Shown: piece by piece, positions 53,330-63,894 of the stretch
How positions within the stretch are numbered: the stretch's first letter is position 1
How the letters are laid out: each line of letters begins with the position of its first letter
Assembly: GCF_030655415.1 (NCBI RefSeq)
Contig: NZ_JAURVN010000011.1
Span: 72,024-136,023 of the forward strand
Direction: 5' to 3'
Length of the DNA: 64,000 bases
Source: Herminiimonas sp.
GTDB taxonomy: Bacteria; Pseudomonadota; Gammaproteobacteria; Burkholderiales; Burkholderiaceae
The notes under the pieces: generated by a model
Database searches by the model: none
What the model saw: the letters and a program-made list of their open reading frames with translations, nothing else
What the model was told of the DNA's origin: nothing
Program-made: the position numbers and the translations under genes

Positions 53330-55270
53330 CTAGGCCGCTACTTTATACAAACCCAACTGCGCCAGAATCGCAGTTTTCAATTCATTTTCCAAACGCTTCA
53401 ATTCGGTTTTCTGCGCTTCGAGCTCGGCTTGCATTTGTTCAAATGCCTGTACTTTTTCTTCCAGGCTGTCGGTTGCCAGATGGATTTTTTCTATCGATTT
53501 TCGACGACGTTTCAGTTGCAGTTTATGCTCGCCGATTTGCGCTTCCAGCGGCGCCATCACTACTTTCAACCAAGCTTCGACATCGCGGTTGGCTTGCAGA
53601 AAACTTTGTTTGACGCGTGATGCGATAGAGTCGAAAAACTTTTGCATCAACACGACTTGCGGCGTGGTCAGGATGGTCGCTGCACCGAATTGCTTGTGGT
53701 ACAGCTTTTCGATCATGTCGATTTCTTTCATGTATTTTTCGAGAGAAAACGGCATAGGCGTGGACAACGCCAAACCATGCTCGGTCGAAAACTTACGATA
53801 CATGACAGACATCATCTCGCCGATTTCATCGGTTTTCTGCGCAGAACGATTCAGATTAGTCAGTGCTTGATGGAAGAATTCTTTTACTGCCGTACGCAAA
53901 CCTGCAGAGAATCTGCTGTTTTCCATTGCGTCGCGTGTCTGGCGAATATTTTCTTTCAAAACGCCCATGCCAAGATGGGTAAATACTTCATTCGACAAAC
54001 GCGTAAACACTGAACGCGTTGCCTGCAATTTAAACAGGCTGCCGTCAAATTCCGTCTTTTCCATGTCGATGCGCTTCATCATATGGTCGAGAATATTTTG
54101 ATTTTTGCCACGCAAGCTTTTCAGTTCGAGCAACTGCTCGACCACATTGCGCGAGCGCGACGATAGCAAGGCTTGTTTGGAAGCGGCCAGCTCTTTGACT
54201 TCAGTAATCAACTGTTCGCGAATAATGTCCTGCTTGGCTGGCAGCAGCTCGTTGGACAAGGCACTTTCCAATGTTGGCAAACGACTCTTCGCCAATAAGG
54301 GCGCATCCAGATTGATTTTTCCGACCAGCCCTTTTTGCGCTGACACAGGGAATATCTGGCGCTCCGCGATGCCCAGCGTTTGCGCCACATTACTGACCTG
54401 CTTATTGATTTGTTCTTCAACCTCGGCCGGCGAACGCAACTCATCCCACATGCTGTCGATTTTATTCAACACAACCAAGCGACCTGCGCCTGTGCCGCCT
54501 ATGTGATTGCGCCAGATTTCGATATCGCTTTTGGTCACGCCAGTATCTGCAGCGAGAATAAACAGCACCGCATGCGCGTTTGGAATCAGATTCAGAGTCA
54601 GCTCAGGTTCAGTACCGATCGCATTCAAACCAGGCGTATCGATGATGACCAAACCCTGCTGCAACAATGGATGCGGAAAATTGACGATCGCATGCCGCCA
54701 TTGCGATATTTCGACCATGCCGTTTTCGTCCACGCCCATCGCCATGTCGAGATCTGTTTCGTCATACAAACCATATTGCGCCGCTTCTTCAGCCGGCACG
54801 CGTTTGGTCAGACTGACTTGTTTGAATGCTTCCAGCATGCCGTCGCCGGATGAGGTATCCAGCGGCAGCACAGTCCAGACTTGACTCTGTGATTTGAAAT
54901 CACTGGTCGATTGCGCCTCGGCGCGCGTCTCGATAGGCAGCAGACGTATCGATGGCGGAAAGGTTTCGTCGTACAGCAATTCGGTCGGGCACATGGTGGT
55001 GCGGCCAGCCGACGTCGGCAAAATACGCTGGCCGTAATCGGCAAAGAAGATGGCATTGATCAGCTCTGATTTGCCGCGCGAAAATTCAGCGACAAAGGCA
55101 ATCGATAATTTGTCTTCATTCAGGCGCGCCAGCATATTCATGAAGCGCTGATCGCTGGCTCCATCTGATAAATCAGTGACATTCACGCAATCGCGATAAC
55201 GCAGCAGCGAATTCTTGACGTCATCGCGCCAGCTGCTGTATTGCTGAAATTTTTGCACCAGATTACTCAC
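53330..55270 (-). CDS. dynamin-family GTPase
   Basis: A ~646-residue large GTPase of the bacterial dynamin-like group. G1 is EFSRGKSELINAIF, G2 uses TSAGRTTMCPTELL, G3 is DTPGLNAIG and G4 is NKID, all in the first half. The long C-terminal half is helical and coiled coil (residues about 570-640 have KRRRKSIEKIHLATDSLEEK). The GTG at 55270 has GAGG six bases upstream and is preferred over TTG at 55300. It is sandwiched between mutM and mutY on the same strand, with its stop touching the mutY ATG. A membrane-remodelling or chromosome-linked role is possible. Confidence 0.85.
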   Translation of the reverse strand: MSNLVQKFQQYSSWRDDVKNSLLRYRDCVNVTDLSDGASDQRFMNMLARLNEDKLSIAFVAEFSRGKSELINAIFFADYGQRILPTSAGRTTMCPTELLYDETFPPSIRLLPIETRAEAQSTSDFKSQSQVWTVLPLDTSSGDGMLEAFKQVSLTKRVPAEEAAQYGLYDETDLDMAMGVDENGMVEISQWRHAIVNFPHPLLQQGLVIIDTPGLNAIGTEPELTLNLIPNAHAVLFILAADTGVTKSDIEIWRNHIGGTGAGRLVVLNKIDSMWDELRSPAEVEEQINKQVSNVAQTLGIAERQIFPVSAQKGLVGKINLDAPLLAKSRLPTLESALSNELLPAKQDIIREQLITEVKELAASKQALLSSRSRNVVEQLLELKSLRGKNQNILDHMMKRIDMEKTEFDGSLFKLQATRSVFTRLSNEVFTHLGMGVLKENIRQTRDAMENSRFSAGLRTAVKEFFHQALTNLNRSAQKTDEIGEMMSVMYRKFSTEHGLALSTPMPFSLEKYMKEIDMIEKLYHKQFGAATILTTPQVVLMQKFFDSIASRVKQSFLQANRDVEAWLKVVMAPLEAQIGEHKLQLKRRRKSIEKIHLATDSLEEKVQAFEQMQAELEAQKTELKRLENELKTAILAQLGLYKVAA

Positions 55271-55349
55271 ATGGACCTCGTTTTTGGTGTTGTTATGCAA
55301 AGCACATCGTTGGAGCCTGCCTGCTACAAAGCGACACTAGCATCTGTCT

Positions 55350-56171
55350 TCACTTTTGACAATTTGGACAGTAGAAGGTCGAGCGCTGGCCTTGCACGAT
55401 TTGTTTAATCGGCGCATTGCAAATACGGCAAGGTTGGCCGGCACGCGCATAGGTGAAATAGTTTTGCTGGAAGTAACCAGATTGGCCGTTGACGCCTATG
55501 AAATCCTTCAGCGTACTACCGCCCTGCTCGATAGCGGCCGCCAGAATTTCGCGTATCGCCTGCGCCAAACGTTCGTAGCGTTGCAGGCCAATTCGATGCG
55601 CGGGCGTCTTCGGATTGATACGCGCCTGGAACAAACTTTCCGATGCATAAATATTTCCGACGCCGACCACAATGTCTCCCGCCAGCAACACTTGCTTGAT
55701 CGCTGACGTACGGCCGCGCGTTTGCTTATACAGCCAAGCTGCGCTGAACAAGTCTTCCAGCGGCTCGACGCCCAAAGCGCGCAGCAATAGATGATTTTCT
55801 ACTGCGCCCTCTTCCTTCGCATGCCACAACACTGCGCCAAAGCGGCGAGGATCGGTCAGGCGCAACACTTGATTACCGACAGCCATGTCGAAGTGATCAT
55901 GCTTTTGTGACGGCACACCGGCCGGCAGTATCCGAATATGTCCGGACATGCCGAGATGAATGATCAAAGTGCCATGATCAAAATGAATCAATAGATATTT
56001 GCCGCGCCGTCCGGTAGTTCGCACCGTTTGACCAGCCAATATTTTTGACAAGTCCGCCGGGAACGGCCAGCGCAAACCTTCGCGTCGCAATTCGACGCCT
56101 GTAACCAGTTGGCCTTCCAGATGCGGCGCGACTCCACGACGGGTTACTTCAACTTCAGGTAATTCAGGCAT
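55350..56171 (-). CDS. mutM: formamidopyrimidine-DNA glycosylase
   Basis: Removes 8-oxoguanine and other oxidised purines and nicks the DNA. The catalytic N-terminus is [12 protein letters not shown] (Pro2 nucleophile), and a C-terminal zinc finger has CRICN, then CPNCQK, with four Cys. The H2TH region holds [16 protein letters not shown]. At 273 residues it has the usual size. It leads the minus-strand group mutM, dynamin, mutY and is divergent from the TPR gene. Confidence 0.94.
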   Translation of the reverse strand: MPELPEVEVTRRGVAPHLEGQLVTGVELRREGLRWPFPADLSKILAGQTVRTTGRRGKYLLIHFDHGTLIIHLGMSGHIRILPAGVPSQKHDHFDMAVGNQVLRLTDPRRFGAVLWHAKEEGAVENHLLLRALGVEPLEDLFSAAWLYKQTRGRTSAIKQVLLAGDIVVGVGNIYASESLFQARINPKTPAHRIGLQRYERLAQAIREILAAAIEQGGSTLKDFIGVNGQSGYFQQNYFTYARAGQPCRICNAPIKQIVQGQRSTFYCPNCQK

Positions 56172-56268
56172 GACGAAAAAACTTCCTTGGTAGCTCGATG
56201 GCGTCTATAGCGGCTCGTTGCAGCGCACATTCGGCAACGGTTAAGCGTAGAATAAAAACCTGCTCGAT

Positions 56269-58092
56269 TTGCTTGGACTTCAATTGAAAAATGCTCTCGT
56301 TATTGTAACGCTGTCCGTCCTGTTATCTGCCGGTACAAACCTGCAAGCTCAGCCATTAGCGCCCTTCAAAGCATTGCAGCCTTTGCAACTAGCTGCCAAA
56401 GAAGGTCAGAAATCTGCCGCCACAATCAATCAGCCTGCCGGCAAGAAAGCGGTCGGCGACGCGCAAGAAGATCCTTTACCGACATTAGATATGTCCGAGG
56501 ATTTGCTCTTCAAGCTGTTGCGCGCGGAATTGGCTTACCAACGCGGCGACTGGCAATTGGCTTATGTGACGATGCTGGTGGCAGCACAAGAAACCCGTGA
56601 TCCGCGTCTTGCACGTCGCGCCGCGGAAATTGCTCTCAACGTGAAACAAACTGGCGAAGCACTATCAGCCGTCAGACTGTGGCGCGAACTGGCACCGCAC
56701 TCGGATGAAGCCAATCAGTTTTATCTCGGCCTGGTTGTATTGGGCGAAAATCTGACTGAAGCCAAACCGATTTTTGTAGAACGCCTGCAAGAAGTTACAC
56801 CGCAAGCGCGCGGTTTGTTGATTCTGCAAATTCAACGCTTACTGGGACGCACGAAGGACAAGGACGCAGCATTTACCTTGCAGGAAGAATTGACCGCGCC
56901 TTATCAAGGCTTGGTAGAAACCCACATCGCACTGGCGCAAGCAGCGTTCGCAAAAGGCGATCTGCCACGTGCGCGCCTTGAGGCAGGTAAAGCGCTCGCC
57001 ATCAAACCCGATCTGGAAATCGCAGTCTTGATGCAAGCCCAATCCGCGGCTGGCCGCGAGGAAGCATTGCAGACACTGTCCGGTTTTCTAAAAAATTATC
57101 CGAAATCGCGCGACGTTCGCACCGCTTACGCAAAAATCCTGATCGACGACAAGCAATATGATGAAGCGCGTAATCAGTTCGAGATTTTGCTCAAGGACCA
57201 ACCCAAGGATTTGACCATCATGTACGCGATGGGGATTCTGGGCGCGCAAATGAACGATAGAGATACTGCTGAAAAATATCTGGGCGCATATTTGAAGGAA
57301 CTGGAAGCGAATCCTGACGATGAGCGCGATCCGGTACAAGCCTTGTTGATCCTTTCGCAAATCGCCGAAGATCGTAAAGACTTCCCTGCCGCACTTAAAT
57401 GGCTGGCGCAAGTTGAACCTGGCCCGGCTTACTTCGAAGCGCAAGTAAGAAGCGCGCAAATCATGGCCAACACTGGCGACTTGAGTGGCGCACGTAATTT
57501 GCTCAGTCACTTGAAACCGGAAGGTCAACGTGAACAGATTCAAATCATGGTGGCCGATGCGCAATTATTGCGCGATGCCAATCGTGTTCCGGAAGGCCTT
57601 GCTGTTTTGGCCAAAGGTTTAGAGCGTTTTCCTGACGATACCGGCTTGTTGTACGACTATGCAATGCTGGCAGAAAAAGCCAATCGCTTCGACTTGATGG
57701 AAAACGCTTTACGCAAAATCATCAAACTCGCACCTAACAATCAACATGCGTATAACGCGCTCGGCTATTCATTCGCCGAACGCAATATCCATTTACAGGA
57801 AGCCTATACGCTGATCGACAAGGCTTCCAAACTGGCACCGGAAGATCCGTTCATCATGGATAGCATGGGCTGGATTTATTTCCGTCTGGGCAAATTGATG
57901 GAAGCTGAAGACTTTCTGCGTCGCGCCTACGCGATTCGTCCCGATGTAGAAATCGGCGTGCATCTCGGTGAAGTGCTGTGGATCAAAGGCGAGAAAGATG
58001 CAGCCCAACAATTGCTGCGCGATGCTAACCAAAAAGATCCGCAAAACGATTTATTGAAAAGCACTTTGGCGCGTCTGAAGATTAAGCTTTGA
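56269..58092 (+). CDS. TPR-repeat periplasmic or secreted protein
   Basis: A ~607-residue protein with a signal peptide (LKNALVIVTLSVLLSAGTNL then AQAQ) and many tetratricopeptide-like helix pairs over residues about 75-600. Examples are LLRAELAYQRGDWQLAYVTM, IKLAPNNQHAYNALGYSFAE and MDSMGWIYFRLGKLMEAEDF. The starts are poor: TTG at 56269 or TTG at 56284, the latter having a short GGA upstream. It precedes lolB as in related genomes. Its role may be outer-membrane or cell-envelope assembly; that is inferred from location. Confidence 0.8.
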   Translation: MLGLQLKNALVIVTLSVLLSAGTNLQAQPLAPFKALQPLQLAAKEGQKSAATINQPAGKKAVGDAQEDPLPTLDMSEDLLFKLLRAELAYQRGDWQLAYVTMLVAAQETRDPRLARRAAEIALNVKQTGEALSAVRLWRELAPHSDEANQFYLGLVVLGENLTEAKPIFVERLQEVTPQARGLLILQIQRLLGRTKDKDAAFTLQEELTAPYQGLVETHIALAQAAFAKGDLPRARLEAGKALAIKPDLEIAVLMQAQSAAGREEALQTLSGFLKNYPKSRDVRTAYAKILIDDKQYDEARNQFEILLKDQPKDLTIMYAMGILGAQMNDRDTAEKYLGAYLKELEANPDDERDPVQALLILSQIAEDRKDFPAALKWLAQVEPGPAYFEAQVRSAQIMANTGDLSGARNLLSHLKPEGQREQIQIMVADAQLLRDANRVPEGLAVLAKGLERFPDDTGLLYDYAMLAEKANRFDLMENALRKIIKLAPNNQHAYNALGYSFAERNIHLQEAYTLIDKASKLAPEDPFIMDSMGWIYFRLGKLMEAEDFLRRAYAIRPDVEIGVHLGEVLWIKGEKDAAQQLLRDANQKDPQNDLLKSTLARLKIKL

Positions 58093-58145
58093 TTCAAGGC
58101 TGAATTGAAGCCTTAATTACTAACTGTATCCAGCCTTACATCCAT

Positions 58146-58190
58146 TCGGGATTTGACAAATGTCTTGGTCAAATCCCGATTTTCATTTTT
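58146..58190 (+). terminator. terminator after the TPR gene
   Basis: TCGGGATTTGAC (58146-58157) and GTCAAATCCCGA (58168-58179) pair over 12 bases around a 10-nt loop, then TTTTCATTTTT. Confidence 0.85.
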
Positions 58191-58322
58191 GGCATGTCAC
58201 GTCGCACATGCACTCGTTTACAATCGATTGCTTGGTGCAGGCGCAGACAGTCGCCGCACATCCATTGATTAAATTGCTGCGAACATTTCACACCTGCGAT
58301 ACCTATTTATTTATCTGACGCT

Positions 58323-58961
58323 ATGCCTCAACAAAATACAAAGAAGTTCATCCGCAAAATTGCCGGTTCCATCGCATTCTGTTCACTGTTATTGAGTGGT
58401 TGCGCGACGGTCACACCAATCGACAACATAGAACCGAGCACGAGCCAACGCACTTATAAAGAGACATTGGATCTGGATGGCCGTTTATCTGTGCTGTATC
58501 AAAAAAATGAAAAAGATGAAGCGATACACGCCAGCTTTACTTGGAAGCAAAGCAAGGACAGCAGCACCATCACCATCCTGTCGCCGCTGGGACAAATCCT
58601 CGCGACCATAGACGTCAAACCCGGCGTTGCCACCTTGACGCAATCGGGCCAGGCGCCACGCAGCGCGGCGGATGTGGATACGCTTGCGGAGCAGGCACTC
58701 GGCTGGCCTTTGCCGGTTTCCGGCTTGCGGAATTGGCTGCAAGGATTCGCGACCGATGCAAGTAACAAAGCCTTTATCGCGACTACGACGAATACGAAAG
58801 TCGTGACACGTGACGGCTGGAACATTCAGTACATGAGCTGGGAAGACGATAATCAAACACCAGCGCAAAGTCGCCCGAAACGTATAGACCTGACGCGCCA
58901 AACTGAACAGGCTGGCAAAGTCATGATCCGCATCGTGCTCGACAAATGGCAGGCACAATAA
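58323..58961 (+). CDS. lolB: outer membrane lipoprotein LolB
   Basis: Accepts lipoproteins from LolA and inserts them in the outer membrane. The lipobox is SLLLSGC near residues 22-28. The mature part has the LolB fold signatures GRLSVLYQKNEKDEAIHASF, TWKQSKDSSTITILSPLGQI and RIDLTRQ. At 212 residues it fits. It is followed 45 nt later by ispE, the usual neighbour. Confidence 0.9.
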   Translation: MPQQNTKKFIRKIAGSIAFCSLLLSGCATVTPIDNIEPSTSQRTYKETLDLDGRLSVLYQKNEKDEAIHASFTWKQSKDSSTITILSPLGQILATIDVKPGVATLTQSGQAPRSAADVDTLAEQALGWPLPVSGLRNWLQGFATDASNKAFIATTTNTKVVTRDGWNIQYMSWEDDNQTPAQSRPKRIDLTRQTEQAGKVMIRIVLDKWQAQ

Positions 58962-59006
58962 GCGCGTTTTCTATTAGCTAAGGCCGCTCAACATCCGCAC
59001 AAGAAT

Positions 59007-59870
59007 ATGGATCGCACACTCAATAACTGCCCGGCACCGGCCAAGCTGAATCTTTTTTTGCACGTCACCGGTCGACGGGCAGATGGCTATCATTTGCTGC
59101 AAAGCGTATTTCAGTTGATCGACAAAGGCGATGTGCTGCACTTCGCCGTACGTGACGATGATCTTATTCATCGCAGCACGGAATTGGCAGGCGTTCCAGC
59201 CGAAAGCGATCTCGTCGTGCGCGCTGCACGTCTGTTGCAAGCTGAAGCAAAAAAACAAGGCAAGCGCGTAGGCGCAGAGATCGCCGTTGAAAAAAATCTT
59301 CCCATGGGCGGCGGTCTGGGTGGCGGCTCATCCGATGCGGCCACTGCGTTGTTGGCATTGAATCATTTGTGGCAAACCGGCCTGACGCGCACCGAATTAA
59401 TGGCGCTCGGTCTGCAATTAGGTGCGGATGTACCGTTTTTTCTATTCGGTCAAAATGCATTTGCCGAGGGAATCGGTGAGGCTTTGGTCGCGGTAAAAAC
59501 GCCGGAAAACTGGTTTATTGTTATCGAACCTGGTGTATCGGTTCCAACACAACAGATATTTTCCTCAGCGGAATTGACAAGGGATACGAAACCCGTCAAA
59601 ATATCGGACTTTTCCGGAGCTCAAGAAAGCTTCGGTAAAAACGACCTGCAAGTCGTGGCTGCAAACTTGTTCCCACCGATTGCCGATGCCATCAAATGGC
59701 TGAAACAATTCGGAGATGCGAGAATGACAGGTTCCGGCGCTTGTGTGTTTTGCCCGTTTGAGGAAGAACATCAAGCTGATGCAGTACTGGCAACAGTACC
59801 GCCGCAATGGAAAGCCTGGAAAGCCAAAGCGATCACGCATCATCCGCTCGCTTATTTAGCGCAAGGGTAA
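59007..59870 (+). CDS. ispE: 4-diphosphocytidyl-2-C-methyl-D-erythritol kinase
   Basis: GHMP kinase of the MEP isoprenoid pathway. The ATP-binding motif is [14 protein letters not shown] near residue 94-107, and the N-terminus is [34 protein letters not shown] near residue 233-246 is the third GHMP motif. The 287 residues are normal. It lies between lolB and tRNA-Gln. Confidence 0.94.
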   Translation: MDRTLNNCPAPAKLNLFLHVTGRRADGYHLLQSVFQLIDKGDVLHFAVRDDDLIHRSTELAGVPAESDLVVRAARLLQAEAKKQGKRVGAEIAVEKNLPMGGGLGGGSSDAATALLALNHLWQTGLTRTELMALGLQLGADVPFFLFGQNAFAEGIGEALVAVKTPENWFIVIEPGVSVPTQQIFSSAELTRDTKPVKISDFSGAQESFGKNDLQVVAANLFPPIADAIKWLKQFGDARMTGSGACVFCPFEEEHQADAVLATVPPQWKAWKAKAITHHPLAYLAQG

Positions 59871-59956
59871 TGCAGGAATCGTAAAGTCAGAATTCGTAGT
59901 TCGCACTATCCGCCGCTAACTTAGCGAAGATTATGCGAAAGACACAAAGGTTGCGT

Positions 59957-60033
59957 AGGGGAATCGCCAAGTTGGTTAAGGCACTGGATTTTGATTCCAG
60001 CATTCGAAGGTTCGAATCCTTCTTCCCCTGCCA
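59957..60033 (+). tRNA. tRNA-Gln (anticodon TTG)
   Basis: The acceptor stem AGGGGAA pairs with TTCCCCT, the anticodon stem is CTGGA/TCCAG, and the 7-nt loop TTTTGAT contains anticodon TTG at 59991-59993, reading CAA/CAG glutamine. The T-arm has GGTTCGAATCC. Discriminator G is at 60030 and CCA is encoded at 60031-60033. It is upstream of prs, a usual arrangement. Confidence 0.96.
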
Positions 60034-60143
60034 TTCATATCTATAGCAAGAAAAAACAATAGCCGCCAACGCAAGACGTCACCGTCAGGCTTTGGCGGCT
60101 TTCCAGCTTTTTACTGTCATTCAACTTTGTAGCGGGAATTTCC

Positions 60144-61097
60144 ATGGCACTCGAAAACCTGATGGTTTTTACCGGCAACGCAAATCCGGATCTGGCTTTG
60201 GGAGTTGCCAAGCATCTTGGCCTTCCGCTTGGTAAAGCTGTAGTCTCCAAATTCTCCGACGGCGAAATTGTTGTTGAGATTAACGAAAACGTCCGCGGTA
60301 AAGACGTTTTCGTATTGCAATCGACTTGCGCACCAACCAACGACAACCTGATGGAAATCATGTTGATGGTCGATGCACTGAAACGCGCATCGGCTGGCCG
60401 CATCACCGCAGCGATTCCTTACTACGGTTATGCGCGTCAAGATCGCCGCCCACGTTCAGCGCGTGTTGCGATTTCGGCAAAAGTCGTCGCTAACATGTTG
60501 CAAGAATCCGGTGTCGAACGCGTCTTGATCATGGATCTGCATGCAGATCAAATTCAAGGCTTCTTCGATATTCCGGTCGACAATATTTACGCATCGCCGA
60601 TTTTGTTGAGCGATCTGGTCGCAAAAAATTATGACGATCTGCTGGTTGTTTCGCCTGACGTCGGCGGCGTGGTTCGCGCCCGTGCATTGGCAAAACGCCT
60701 GAACTGTGATTTGGCCATCATCGACAAACGTCGCCCTAAAGCGAACGTGTCGGAAGTAATGAACATCATCGGTGAAGTCGAAGGCCGTAACTGCGTGATC
60801 ATGGATGACATGGTCGATACCGCTGGCACGCTGACAAAAGCAGCCGAAGTATTGAAAGAACGCGGCGCGAAAAAAGTGATTGCCTACTGTACGCATCCGG
60901 TTTTGTCTGGCCCTGCGATCGAACGCATCACCGATTCGCCACTGGATGAACTGGTCGTTACCGACACGATTCCGCTGAGCGCTGCTGCACGTGCATGCCC
61001 TAAGATCCGTGTACTGACTTGCGCGCCTTTGCTGGCTGAAACATTCAAGCGCATCAGTACTGGCGATTCGGTTATGTCCCTGTTCGCCGACGCATAA
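60144..61097 (+). CDS. prs: ribose-phosphate pyrophosphokinase
   Basis: Makes PRPP from ribose-5-phosphate and [23 protein letters not shown] begins the protein, [17 protein letters not shown] near residue 130-146 is the family signature, and the PRPP loop [16 protein letters not shown] is near residue 215-230. The length of 317 residues is normal. It is followed by a 200-nt gap and rplY. Confidence 0.96.
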   Translation: MALENLMVFTGNANPDLALGVAKHLGLPLGKAVVSKFSDGEIVVEINENVRGKDVFVLQSTCAPTNDNLMEIMLMVDALKRASAGRITAAIPYYGYARQDRRPRSARVAISAKVVANMLQESGVERVLIMDLHADQIQGFFDIPVDNIYASPILLSDLVAKNYDDLLVVSPDVGGVVRARALAKRLNCDLAIIDKRRPKANVSEVMNIIGEVEGRNCVIMDDMVDTAGTLTKAAEVLKERGAKKVIAYCTHPVLSGPAIERITDSPLDELVVTDTIPLSAAARACPKIRVLTCAPLLAETFKRISTGDSVMSLFADA

Positions 61098-61231
61098 GAA
61101 GAACGTTGAACCCTGTGCTTAGGCGCAGGCAAGGATGCCGACGAATTGCTGTTTCGCCGATATCCAAAACCCGGTGTAGTTGATTTACGTAACTGAGTTA
61201 CTTAGTTGAGTAATCTACTACTCCACTTTTC

Positions 61232-61281
61232 AAATCCCCTGGTCGCGGGGGATTTAACCGCAGGATGATTTTTCATTCTGC
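61232..61281 (+). promoter_or_regulatory. two stem-loops in the rplY leader
   Basis: AAATCCCC (61232-61239) pairs with GGGGATTT (61248-61255). Directly after it GCAGGATGA (61260-61268) pairs with TCATTCTGC (61273-61281) with one G-T pair around TTTT. The second stem ends about 5 nt before the ribosome binding site GGAG (about 61287-61290). Either an end of the prs transcript or a translational control element of L25. Confidence 0.45.
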
Positions 61282-61297
61282 ATATTTGGAGTTCATC

Positions 61298-61921
61298 ATG
61301 AAAGTAGTCGCATTCGCACGTAATGACCTGGGGACCGGAGCGAGCCGCCGCCAGCGCATTGCAGGCCTCACACCTGGTATCGTTTATGGTGGCACAGCTG
61401 CACCGGTCAATATCTCGCTCGACCACAACGCGCTGTACCATGCTTTGAAAAAAGAAGCGTTCCATTCGTCGATCCTCGACCTCGAAGTCGATGGCAAAGT
61501 TGAAAAAGTTTTGTTGCGCGACTTCCAAGTCCACGCATACAAACAACTCGTTTTGCACGCTGATTTCCAACGCGTCGATGCTAAACAAAAGATTCACGTT
61601 AAAGTGCCTTTGCATTTCATCAATGCAGATGTATCGCCAGCAGTCAAACTGTCGGCCGGCATCATCAGCCACGTCACAACTGAATTGGACATCACCTGCT
61701 TGCCAGCTGATTTGCCAGAATTCGTTGAAGTTGATTTGGCAGCACTGGAAGTTGGTCACTCGATCCACTTGGCTGACATCAAATTGCCAAAAGGCGTTGT
61801 TGCAGTGATCCACGGTGGTGAAGACAACCCAACGATCGCTACTGCTGCAGTTCCAGCTGGTAAAGTTGAAGAAGCGGCACCTGCTGCTGACGCTGCTGCA
61901 GCTCCTGCTGACAAGAAGTAA
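61298..61921 (+). CDS. rplY: 50S ribosomal protein L25/general stress protein Ctc
   Basis: Long L25 (TL5/CTC type) that binds 5S rRNA. The N-terminus [20 protein letters not shown] is the 5S-binding domain and residues about 95-190 form the C-terminal CTC domain ([30 protein letters not shown]). An Ala/Pro-rich tail ends it. The ATG at 61298 has GGAG 7 nt upstream. The two-hairpin leader lies before it and a terminator after it. Confidence 0.93.
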   Translation: MKVVAFARNDLGTGASRRQRIAGLTPGIVYGGTAAPVNISLDHNALYHALKKEAFHSSILDLEVDGKVEKVLLRDFQVHAYKQLVLHADFQRVDAKQKIHVKVPLHFINADVSPAVKLSAGIISHVTTELDITCLPADLPEFVEVDLAALEVGHSIHLADIKLPKGVVAVIHGGEDNPTIATAAVPAGKVEEAAPAADAAAAPADKK

Positions 61922-61950
61922 TCTTATGATTGCCGGCTTGCCGGCGATTG

Positions 61951-61979
61951 AAAAACCCGCCTTCGTGGCGGGTTTTTTT
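61951..61979 (+). terminator. terminator after rplY
   Basis: AAAACCCGCC then TTCGT then GGCGGG followed by T7. The stem CCCGCC/GGCGGG with a T-run is a strong intrinsic terminator. Confidence 0.85.
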
Positions 61980-62044
61980 ATGATGCAGACGGACACAAGA
62001 CGTCTTCATCCCCGATAATCAGGTTTTCCAATTTTCACAACGCC

Positions 62045-62635
62045 ATGCCTATTCGCCTTATCGTCGGTCTCGGCAATCCCGGCCAGGAATACGAACAAAC
62101 CCGCCACAACGCCGGCTTTTGGTTAGTCGATGAACTTGCGCGCAGTACGCCGCGCTGCAATTTATCGCGCGAATCAAAATACAATGCGCTCGCCGCAAAA
62201 ACGGCTATCGCGGGACAAGAAGTCTGGCTGCTGGAACCGCAAACCTTCATGAATCGCTCCGGTCTATCGGTCGGTGCACTGGCGCGCTTTTATAAAATCC
62301 TGCCGGAGGAAATTCTGGTGGCGCACGATGAACTCGATATTCCACCCGGCGTCGCCAAGCTTAAAAAAGGCGGTTCATCCGGCGGCCACAATGGCTTGAA
62401 AGACATTACCGCAGCGCTCGGCACGCAAGACTACTGGCGCCTGCGCATAGGCATAGGTCATCCGCGCACCTTGAACTTGAATCAGCCGGTAGTTGATTTC
62501 GTTTTGCACAGACCACGCAAGGAAGAACAACCCTTGATCGATGAAGCAATTGCGAAAAGCTTGTCGATCATTCCGCTGCTATGCGAAGGCAATTTCAATG
62601 CGGCCGCAATGAAATTGCACACTGTCGAAAAATAA
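62045..62635 (+). CDS. pth: peptidyl-tRNA hydrolase
   Basis: Cleaves peptidyl-tRNA released from ribosomes. The family signature [18 protein letters not shown] is at residues 9-26 with the catalytic His; [20 protein letters not shown] (residues about 95-114) and GGHNGLKDI follow. At 196 residues it is normal. It is between rplY and ychF, the usual order. Confidence 0.95.
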   Translation: MPIRLIVGLGNPGQEYEQTRHNAGFWLVDELARSTPRCNLSRESKYNALAAKTAIAGQEVWLLEPQTFMNRSGLSVGALARFYKILPEEILVAHDELDIPPGVAKLKKGGSSGGHNGLKDITAALGTQDYWRLRIGIGHPRTLNLNQPVVDFVLHRPRKEEQPLIDEAIAKSLSIIPLLCEGNFNAAAMKLHTVEK

Positions 62636-62802
62636 TCAGCATTCGAAAACTACGTAAATTGTGAGCGAGATGAATCGCAATATTCATCTCAAAATCCTGC
62701 TCAATGTGCATAGCCTTCAACTAGTCATCCGCCAAACACGGCATACCCCGCTCGCTACGGTAAAATAGCGGGTTAATTCATCTCTCAGCAAAGCACAACA
62801 TC

Positions 62803-63894
62803 ATGAGTCTCAAATGCGGCATCGTCGGCCTGCCTAACGTCGGCAAATCTACCCTCTTCAATGCGCTCACCAAAGCCGGCATCCCAGCTGAGAACTATCC
62901 GTTCTGCACGATCGAGCCTAACGTCGGCATGGTCGAAGTACCTGATCCACGTTTGCAAGCGCTGGCAGAAATCGTCAAACCTGAACGCATCCTGCCAGCG
63001 ACCGTCGAATTCGTCGATATCGCCGGCTTGGTTGCAGGTGCATCCAAAGGTGAAGGCCTGGGCAATCAGTTCCTCGCGCACATTCGCGAAACCGACGCGA
63101 TCGTCAACGTCGTGCGCTGCTTTGAAGACGACAACGTGATTCACGTCGCCGGCAAGATCAATCCGCTAGACGATATCGAAGTCATCCAGACCGAACTCGC
63201 ACTGGCCGACATGGGCACAGTAGAAAAAGCGATCCATCGCGAAAACAAAAAAGCTCGTTCCGGCGACAAGGATGCAAGCAAGCTGGTCGAAATCCTGGAA
63301 CGCATCATGCCGCACCTGAACGAAGCCAAGCCAGTGCGCGCCATGGGCCTCGATAAAGAAGAGATGGAACTGATCAAGCCGCTGTGCCTGATCACTGCCA
63401 AACCTGCAATGTACGTCGGTAACGTATCGGATTCCGGTTTCACCAATAATCCTTTGCTGGATCAATTGACCGCGTATGCCAAATCGCAAAACGCACCTGT
63501 CGTTGCGATCTGCGCTGCGATCGAATCAGAAATCGCCGAGCTGGAAGATGCAGACAAAAAAGAATTCCTGGCTGACATGGGCATGGAAGAACCAGGCCTC
63601 GATCGTTTGATCCGCGCTGGTTTTTCATTGCTCGGTTTGCAAAGCTATTTCACCGCTGGCGTAAAAGAAGTACGCGCATGGACTATCCATGTCGGCGATA
63701 CCGGCCCGCAAGCAGCAGGCGTGATTCATACCGATTTCGAACGCGGCTACATCCGCGCACAAACGATTGCGTATGAAGATTTCATCAAGTTCAAAGGCGA
63801 GCAAGGCGCGAAAGAAGCAGGCAAGATGCGCGCTGAAGGTAAGGAATATGTCGTCAAGGATGGTGACGTGTTGAATTTCCTGTTTAACGTTTAA
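62803..63894 (+). CDS. ychF: ribosome-binding ATPase YchF
   Basis: Obg-like P-loop NTPase with preference for ATP. Walker A is [17 protein letters not shown] near residue 6-22, [18 protein letters not shown] is G3, and a C-terminal TGS domain contains [16 protein letters not shown]. The 363 residues are normal. It follows pth by 167 nt. Nothing is seen in the 106 nt after it to the window edge. Confidence 0.95.
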   Translation: MSLKCGIVGLPNVGKSTLFNALTKAGIPAENYPFCTIEPNVGMVEVPDPRLQALAEIVKPERILPATVEFVDIAGLVAGASKGEGLGNQFLAHIRETDAIVNVVRCFEDDNVIHVAGKINPLDDIEVIQTELALADMGTVEKAIHRENKKARSGDKDASKLVEILERIMPHLNEAKPVRAMGLDKEEMELIKPLCLITAKPAMYVGNVSDSGFTNNPLLDQLTAYAKSQNAPVVAICAAIESEIAELEDADKKEFLADMGMEEPGLDRLIRAGFSLLGLQSYFTAGVKEVRAWTIHVGDTGPQAAGVIHTDFERGYIRAQTIAYEDFIKFKGEQGAKEAGKMRAEGKEYVVKDGDVLNFLFNV

